Below are positions 59,138-64,000 of a stretch of 64,000 nucleotides of DNA, one piece after another. Location: assembly GCF_902506195.1 (NCBI RefSeq), contig NZ_LR732819.1:1-64000 (forward strand), given 5' to 3'. The DNA comes from Citricoccus sp. K5 (GTDB lineage Bacteria > Actinomycetota > Actinomycetes > Actinomycetales > Micrococcaceae). Within the stretch, counting starts at the first letter, position 1. Each line of letters opens with the position of its first letter. The notes under the pieces are model-generated. The model had not been told where the DNA came from and did not search any database. It saw only the letters and a list, made by a program, of their open reading frames with translations. The position numbers and the translations under genes are program-made.

Positions 59138-60075
59138 CTATTCGGTTGGGGTTCCGTACTTCTCGCGCCACCAGGCGGGTGCGGATGCGACGGTGGGTGA
59201 GTCGGCTGCGGCTTCGGAGGGCACGGCGAAGAGGACGATCCCGGGGGCGGGGTCCTTGTTCTCCTTTCGCCAGCGCTGGATGGCGGCCGACGGCTCACAG
59301 ATGCGGGTCTGGACGTTGTAGGCGCCGGATCCGCACTCGGTGAGGGTGCGCCCGCAGTCGGGGCAGAGCATCCGTTGGTAGAGGGTGTGGGCGTGGGTGA
59401 GCAGGTGGTCCCGATCCGTCCAAGTCCCGTCCCCGCCCACCCACGCCGACGGGGCCCGCTGGTAACGGACGCTGGTGTCGAGCAGGGCGAGGGTGGGGCG
59501 GGCGTGGTCTCGGGTCAGGACCTCGGCGAGAAAGGGGCCGTGACGCCGCCGGTCGGATCGCCGTAGGTGGCCTCGTTGAAGGCGTTCACGAGCTGCTGCC
59601 ACTGGCCCTGGCCGATGGCGGAGTGCAGGGCCTTGAGTCCATCGACGGTGACGCGTTTGCCGTCGACTCGAGCGGAGGCGGCCAGCAGGGCGTAGGTGCG
59701 GCCGGCGGCGTCCTTGCGCTCTATGTCGGCGGTGGCTGCCTCAACTTCGGGGTTGATCATGCCGATGATGGTGATTTCCCGCTTCGCCTCGTCGACCTGC
59801 TCGATGAGCTCGGCCATGCGGGCCTCGATGCGGTTGAGGGCCACCTGGTGAGCGTTGGCGGACGGCTCGGCGACGGAGCGCTGCAGCTTCTCGGTCTCGG
59901 CTCGCTTGACCGCAGCGTCACGGTTGGTGTGCTCCTCGCGGAGGCGGTCGAGCTCGTCCTTGAGGCCGGGCTGGATGAGGTAGACGGTGACGGTCTGTCG
60001 GGGCCGGTACTCGTCCGGGTCGTGGCCGGCCAGCCATCCGGTGAGGTCGAAGGTATCTGGGTCCAGGTCAGCCAC
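59138..60075 (-). CDS. Tail assembly chaperone G-T by -1 frameshift (copy 2)
   Basis: Repeat of 14653-15590; the slippery heptamer is at 59530-59536. Confidence 0.88.
59515..60075 (-). CDS. Tail assembly chaperone G (copy 2)
   Basis: Repeat of 15030-15590. Confidence 0.88.
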   Translation of the reverse strand: MADLDPDTFDLTGWLAGHDPDEYRPRQTVTVYLIQPGLKDELDRLREEHTNRDAAVKRAETEKLQRSVAEPSANAHQVALNRIEARMAELIEQVDEAKREITIIGMINPEVEAATADIERKDAAGRTYALLAASARVDGKRVTVDGLKALHSAIGQGQWQQLVNAFNEATYGDPTGGVTAPFSPRS

Positions 60076-60283
60076 GAGCGGCCTCCTGGATCTGCTTGAT
60101 GATGTCGTCGGCCTGCTTCGCGAGTGGCACGCCGAGGCGGTCGAGTTGGTAGTTGATCTTGGCCCCGCCGGTCAGGTGGATGATGACCACACCTGCGTTC
60201 CGTTCGGGTATGAGTTCAGTCTGCAGGTGGGTGATGTGGTCGGCGTTGGCGTGCACCGTCGCGCCGAGGGAGATGAGTCGCAT
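60068..60283 (-). CDS. Small phage protein (copy 2)
   Basis: Repeat of 15583-15798. Confidence 0.7.
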   Translation of the reverse strand: MRLISLGATVHANADHITHLQTELIPERNAGVVIIHLTGGAKINYQLDRLGVPLAKQADDIIKQIQEAARG

Positions 60284-60331
60284 GATGGGTTCTCCTTGAT
60301 GGGTTTCGATGGGTGATCAGGAGGGGCTGGA

Positions 60332-60371
60332 CCCGGTCCCGGCGGTGACCCATCAGCACGCCGGGACCGGG
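60332..60371 (-). terminator. Hairpin after the tail tube gene (copy 2)
   Basis: Repeat of 15847-15886. Confidence 0.65.
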
Positions 60372-60382
60372 AGTTCAGTGGG

Positions 60383-60940
60383 TCAGGCCCCGGCGGTGCC
60401 TGCGACGACGCCGTTGAGTTCGGCGTCCTGCACCGTCAGTGGGATCGTGACGTGGATGTACCCGGCGTGAGGGTCGGCCTGGCGCTGCCAGTTGTCCGTG
60501 GTCACGGCGAACACGGAGTACTCGTCGCCGGCCTCCCACTCCTCGTCCCAGTCCTTGCCGGTCAGGGACTCCACCACGTACACGGGGGTGCCCTTGACCT
60601 TGAGGGCCTGGAACAGGACGTCGCCGGTCGGGTCGGCAGCGCCCGGGTTCGTCTCGTCGAAGTACCGGAACACCGCGATGGAGCCCTCGTAGTTCGAGCG
60701 GGCGGGTACGGAAGCCGAGGACGGCTCGCACACGGCGGGCTGGTTCAGTGTCTCCGAGGCGGTGGCCGCGAACCGGGTGCCTTCCTGGGCGACACGGCAG
60801 GCGGCGTCCATGCCGGCCGTCAGGGTGGCGACGGTGAGCGCACCGAGGGGTTCGGTCGGGGGTGCGGTGAGGACGGTGATCTTGCGGCGCTGCTCGGCGA
60901 ACGTTCGCGGGGGCAGGGCAGAGATGGGGGTGACGGTCAT
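60383..60940 (-). CDS. Major tail protein (copy 2)
   Basis: Repeat of 15898-16455. Confidence 0.8.
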   Translation of the reverse strand: MTVTPISALPPRTFAEQRRKITVLTAPPTEPLGALTVATLTAGMDAACRVAQEGTRFAATASETLNQPAVCEPSSASVPARSNYEGSIAVFRYFDETNPGAADPTGDVLFQALKVKGTPVYVVESLTGKDWDEEWEAGDEYSVFAVTTDNWQRQADPHAGYIHVTIPLTVQDAELNGVVAGTAGA

Positions 60941-60942
60941 GG

Positions 60943-61185
60943 TCAGGACTCCTTCTGGGTGAGGGGTGTAGTGAACGGGCTCTGCAGCCCTTCGGGAATG
61001 GCGACGCCTGCCTTGAGCAGTGCCTCGACGACAGCGTCTGACAGCCCGATCAGCTCGATTGGGCTGTCCTCGCCGTAGGGGTCGCGGTCCTGCGCGGCCA
61101 GCGCCTTCTCAAGGGCGTCCATGACGATGTCATTGGCTGCGGCGTTCTCAGCGGGCTCGTAGCCCTCTGGAATCTCGTTGCTCAT
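60943..61185 (-). CDS. Small acidic phage protein (copy 2)
   Basis: Repeat of 16458-16700. Confidence 0.65.
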   Translation of the reverse strand: MSNEIPEGYEPAENAAANDIVMDALEKALAAQDRDPYGEDSPIELIGLSDAVVEALLKAGVAIPEGLQSPFTTPLTQKES

Positions 61186-61187
61186 GG

Positions 61188-61394
61188 TCAGGCGTCCTTC
61201 GGCTCGGCCACGCGGCTGGCCTTGGGGGTGGTGTTCGGTTCGGGCTCAGTGACGCGGCGCCGGTTCTTCTCCGAGGGGGCGAAGTCGAGGTTGTCGTCGA
61301 GCTCGACGAGGTGGGCGGGCCACCGGAACTTCTGCTTGGTGGCGTCGTTCTTTCGGATGGCCCACACACGGCCATCAGGGGACTGCTTCGGCAC
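61188..61394 (-). CDS. Small basic phage protein (copy 2)
   Basis: Repeat of 16703-16909. Confidence 0.65.
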   Translation of the reverse strand: MPKQSPDGRVWAIRKNDATKQKFRWPAHLVELDDNLDFAPSEKNRRRVTEPEPNTTPKASRVAEPKDA

Positions 61395-61403
61395 GGGGGC
61401 CTC

Positions 61404-61850
61404 CTACTGTTCGGGGTTGCGGGTGGTGGTCAGGGTCCAGGAGAGGGGAAGGAATGGGCGGGCCGGGGAGATGTCGGTGTCCGTGAGGACGGTCGCGGCT
61501 TGCTGGGAAAGGGCCGGCCGGATGATGCCGGAGCCGACCCGGGCGCCGGTGAGGGCCGCTTTGAGTTCGCCGGTGGCACCGAGGACCGCCCATGTCTCTG
61601 TGGCGGCCACGGTGGTGTTGAACCGGAACTCCTGGCCCTGCAGGTCCGGGCCGCCAGCCACGGGCTCCTGGTCGTAGGGGGATCCGGCTCCGGGCCAGAG
61701 CACGCAGTACGGCAGGATGTGGCCGCCCACGGTGGTGATCCCGGCGGGGACTTTGCCGGTGTCGACGCGGGTCGGGCCGAATGACCGGACCGTCTTGATC
61801 AGGGCTTCGATGTGCTTAAAGATCGGGTGAGCGTCAGGGATGCCTGCCAT
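61404..61850 (-). CDS. Tail terminator-like protein (copy 2)
   Basis: Repeat of 16919-17365. Confidence 0.7.
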   Translation of the reverse strand: MAGIPDAHPIFKHIEALIKTVRSFGPTRVDTGKVPAGITTVGGHILPYCVLWPGAGSPYDQEPVAGGPDLQGQEFRFNTTVAATETWAVLGATGELKAALTGARVGSGIIRPALSQQAATVLTDTDISPARPFLPLSWTLTTTRNPEQ

Positions 61851-62203
61851 CAGGTGACCGCCTTCCCGCCGAGCTGGCCGAGGGCTTCCAACCACTTCGC
61901 GCTGTTCTTCTCGAATGCCGGGGACATATAGGGCTGGGGTGCCATGCGGGACGTGCCGTGCTCGACGTACGCGGCATAGTTCACGCCGGCCTCTACCTGG
62001 CCATAGACGGCGCTGCCGTCGGTTCCGGTCTCCGTGGTGATGGAACCCTTGAGCATGCCTGTGTCCACCGGCGCCAGTTCCCGGGCTCCGTTGGCGGTGT
62101 CGATCGTGGCCTTCACGGTGGCGGCCACGACCATGGGCCGGAGTTTCCCCGGGGCGGTCTGTAGCCGGTTGGCGTGGGCCCGAATGTCGTCGCCTGCACC
62201 CAT
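61850..62203 (-). CDS. HK97 gp10-like protein (copy 2)
   Basis: Repeat of 17365-17718. Confidence 0.88.
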   Translation of the reverse strand: MGAGDDIRAHANRLQTAPGKLRPMVVAATVKATIDTANGARELAPVDTGMLKGSITTETGTDGSAVYGQVEAGVNYAAYVEHGTSRMAPQPYMSPAFEKNSAKWLEALGQLGGKAVT

Positions 62204-62652
62204 CAGCCACCGCCCTGGGTGAGGTCGTCCAGGCAGGTGAGGTCACGCTCCCAGACGAGAGTTCCGCGCTGGATGGACGTGACCTTGAGGCGGCGTCCGA
62301 TCAGGTGCGGGTCACCGTCGTGGCCGGGCTTGTACCCGGTGACGGTGATGTACGGGCCTGAGCCCGTGACGGTCAAGTCCGGCATCCGTGAAAGTGGCAG
62401 GGTCACGAGGTACTCACGGGTGCTCACGTCTTGAGAGACGACCTCGGCCTCGCGTTCGCCGGTGCGTTGCTGCACACGGCAGGGCACGTCACTGGCGTAC
62501 GCAGGACCGGGGCTGGGCTCTACGTCCGGCCATACCGGCGGGGCGTCGGCACCATGAACCCGACAAAGCCCTGTCATGGTGGACTCGGCAACAGGCCTAT
62601 GGTGTTGTTGCCACTCCGGTGGGATGACCTGGTGATTCGGGAGGCCTACCAT
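62203..62652 (-). CDS. Head-tail connector, DUF6093-like (copy 2)
   Basis: Repeat of 17718-18167. Confidence 0.72.
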   Translation of the reverse strand: MVGLPNHQVIPPEWQQHHRPVAESTMTGLCRVHGADAPPVWPDVEPSPGPAYASDVPCRVQQRTGEREAEVVSQDVSTREYLVTLPLSRMPDLTVTGSGPYITVTGYKPGHDGDPHLIGRRLKVTSIQRGTLVWERDLTCLDDLTQGGG

Positions 62653-63014
62653 GGCCAGCGTCCGTACTCTTCGGCTTCATGACGGCCAGACAGCCCGGGG
62701 GCCACGTAGCCGATGAACGAGGCTTCACCGTCCTCAGTGTTGGCGTGGCCGTCGTACTCGTCAGCCTGCGCCCGGAGCTCAGCGGCCACCGCCGGCCCAT
62801 CCGACGAGAGGTCCTGGGTGCGGATCTTCTTTGCGACCAGCACCTCAGAGGTGGCGATGATGCGCAGCGCCCGGGCGGTTGCTCGGTTCACGTTCTCATC
62901 GGAAGCCACCAGCAGGCCGGTGATCATGTCATCCGAGAGCAGCGGGGCATTCTCGTCCAGGTCCGTGATGTTCAGACGGACGAGTCCAACCGGGGTAGTG
63001 AAGTTGATGGGCAC
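62646..63014 (-). CDS. Head-tail adaptor protein (copy 2)
   Basis: Repeat of 18161-18529, with the same GTG start and GGGAGG site. Confidence 0.75.
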   Translation of the reverse strand: MPINFTTPVGLVRLNITDLDENAPLLSDDMITGLLVASDENVNRATARALRIIATSEVLVAKKIRTQDLSSDGPAVAAELRAQADEYDGHANTEDGEASFIGYVAPGLSGRHEAEEYGRWPW

Positions 63015-63050
63015 GGCAGTACCTCCCGGCGCTATGAAGTTGAAGGGGGC

Positions 63051-63102
63051 GGGTGGGGCAGAGGTGCCAGCTATTGGCGCTGGGTGCTCACATGCCCCAC
63101 CC
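63051..63102 (-). terminator. Hairpin after the capsid gene (copy 2)
   Basis: Repeat of 18566-18617. Confidence 0.6.
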
Positions 63103-63117
63103 ATTCAGAGGGGAAGA

Positions 63118-64000
63118 TCAGGAACCGGTGGACGCGTACGTCAGCATCGGATCCAGGGTGCCGGCGCCCACGACGTGGCGGCCGCGGTAGGCGATCGTGT
63201 CATCGCCGAACGAGCCTTCCTCCGGGGAGATGGCCCCACCAGTGAGGCGCTGGCCCTGGTCGGCCTTGACCCGGATGTCCGGGTTCTCCTGGCCGCGGAG
63301 CTTGGCGACCACGAGGGCCGGACGCGACGCCGTCGGAGCGGGCAGCAGGTACCAGGTGGTGTCCGCCTTGGCCGAGGTGTTCACCACAGTCAGGTAGTCC
63401 GACACCACGACGGTGAACTTGCCGGCCAGCGGGTTCGGAATCATCCCGGACCCGCCCTCGGGGTTCGGGATCGTCGGGGTGGACACCAGCTGCTCGGCCT
63501 CGAACATCAGGGCAGCGGGGACAACCAGCTGCATCTTGGAGTTGGCCACCCGGGACGGGTTGCCGTTCTTGTCCTTGCGCTTGCTGATCGCCACGTAGGC
63601 GGCCTGCAGGTTGGCGCGGGTGAGCGGCTTGTTGTCCACGGCGTTGCCGTTGGCGGACTTGAAGAAGTCTGCCTTCGGACCGGCGGCGGACACGAATGCC
63701 TCGAAGGCGGCCTTGTCCTCGGTCTCGATTGCGCCCTGGGCCAGGTCGGCCGGCAGCTGAGTCAGGCCGTCGAGGTCATCGTTGACGATGAGCTCCCAGG
63801 TCAGCTTGAACAGGTTGCCGAACTTCTTCACGGCCAGTTCGTACTTGGCCGCGTCCTTGTTCCGCTCCTTGTACTCGGCACCCTCCTTGACCTCATCGAG
63901 GGCACCACGGCCGCCGAACAGGTCGACAAAGGTCTTCGGCTTGAAGTCCTTCACGGTGGTGGCCCGGGCGAGCTTCTGCCACTCCGGGGTCAGATCCTCG
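63118..64000 (-). CDS. Major capsid protein (copy 2, N-terminus beyond the window)
   Basis: Repeat of 18633-19515. The window ends inside the gene, so the first ~75 codons are missing; this is a window edge, not a truncation. Confidence 0.88.
   Translation of the reverse strand, partial: EDLTPEWQKLARATTVKDFKPKTFVDLFGGRGALDEVKEGAEYKERNKDAAKYELAVKKFGNLFKLTWELIVNDDLDGLTQLPADLAQGAIETEDKAAFEAFVSAAGPKADFFKSANGNAVDNKPLTRANLQAAYVAISKRKDKNGNPSRVANSKMQLVVPAALMFEAEQLVSTPTIPNPEGGSGMIPNPLAGKFTVVVSDYLTVVNTSAKADTTWYLLPAPTASRPALVVAKLRGQENPDIRVKADQGQRLTGGAISPEEGSFGDDTIAYRGRHVVGAGTLDPMLTYASTGS

Larger units (their letters stand above)
44581..64000. mobile_element. Second prophage copy, first ~19.4 kb (runs off the window)
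   Basis: The sequence repeats copy 1 from base 96 with a constant shift of 44,485. It reaches into the major capsid gene at the window end. I found no length or protein differences between paired genes. Confidence 0.9.

Noticed and set aside
1-64000. CRISPR arrays, tRNA genes and insertion sequences
   Set aside because: I looked for regularly spaced repeats, tRNA T-loop signatures and transposase motifs and saw none; the only large repeat is the prophage duplication.

Overview
The window is high-GC actinobacterial DNA. Codons favour G/C in third position, GGAGG-type ribosome sites are common, and the phage proteins resemble those of Micrococcales siphoviruses such as Arthrobacter-type phages. 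It holds almost nothing but a temperate siphovirus prophage. The first ~95 bases are host DNA: the 3' part of the RNase P RNA gene (rnpB). From base 96 on, the sequence repeats with a period of 44,485 bases (base 96 = base 44581). The window therefore contains one complete prophage copy (96-44580) followed head-to-tail by the first ~19.4 kb of a second copy (44581-64000). Every second-copy gene I compared has the same length and predicted protein as its first-copy partner. Either this is a tandem double lysogen or an assembler ran around the excised circular phage; the sequence alone cannot decide.

Layout of one copy, left to right. (1) attL and the phage-supplied 3' end of rnpB (96-~133), then integrase arm-type repeats (237-270). 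(2) A lower-GC cargo segment (275-2873, minus strand): a protein with two helicase-associated domains, a Tat-exported protein and a second M23 lysin. It is separated from the late operon by a strong terminator (2938-2973). (3) The late operon, transcribed leftward from ~28 kb to 3 kb: small and large terminase, portal, MuF, protease with nested scaffold, decoration protein, major capsid, connectors, tail tube, frameshifted tail chaperones, tape measure, distal tail, minor tail and fibre proteins, membrane proteins, M23 endolysin and holin. (4) An early operon, also leftward (41194 down to ~30.1 kb): Cro-like and excisionase-like regulators, YqaJ-type exonuclease, HNH nuclease, Bet-type annealing protein, SSB, NrdH-like redoxin, many small Cys-rich proteins, a short replication-initiator-like protein, a VRR-NUC nuclease and two HTH regulators. 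Most neighbours overlap by ATGA or GTGA, which implies translational coupling. (5) A rightward lysogeny operon (41388-44566): repressor, ImmA-like metalloprotease, a membrane-anchored protein, a lipoprotein and tyrosine integrase, ending at attP.

Four single genes on the plus strand (29601, 33721, 34707, 35675) interrupt the leftward operons. They look like independently expressed cargo: two membrane proteins, a zinc-ribbon/DUF4145 protein and a secreted peptide. With the two envelope proteins between repressor and integrase, they are the best candidates for prophage-expressed host-interaction or anti-phage functions.

Three decoding devices are visible in the structural genes: a canonical -1 slippery heptamer in the tail chaperone gene, a nested scaffold start inside the protease gene, and a nested start inside the endolysin gene. 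Several genes shorter than 60 codons fill gaps that otherwise look empty. I saw no tRNA genes, CRISPR arrays or insertion sequences.
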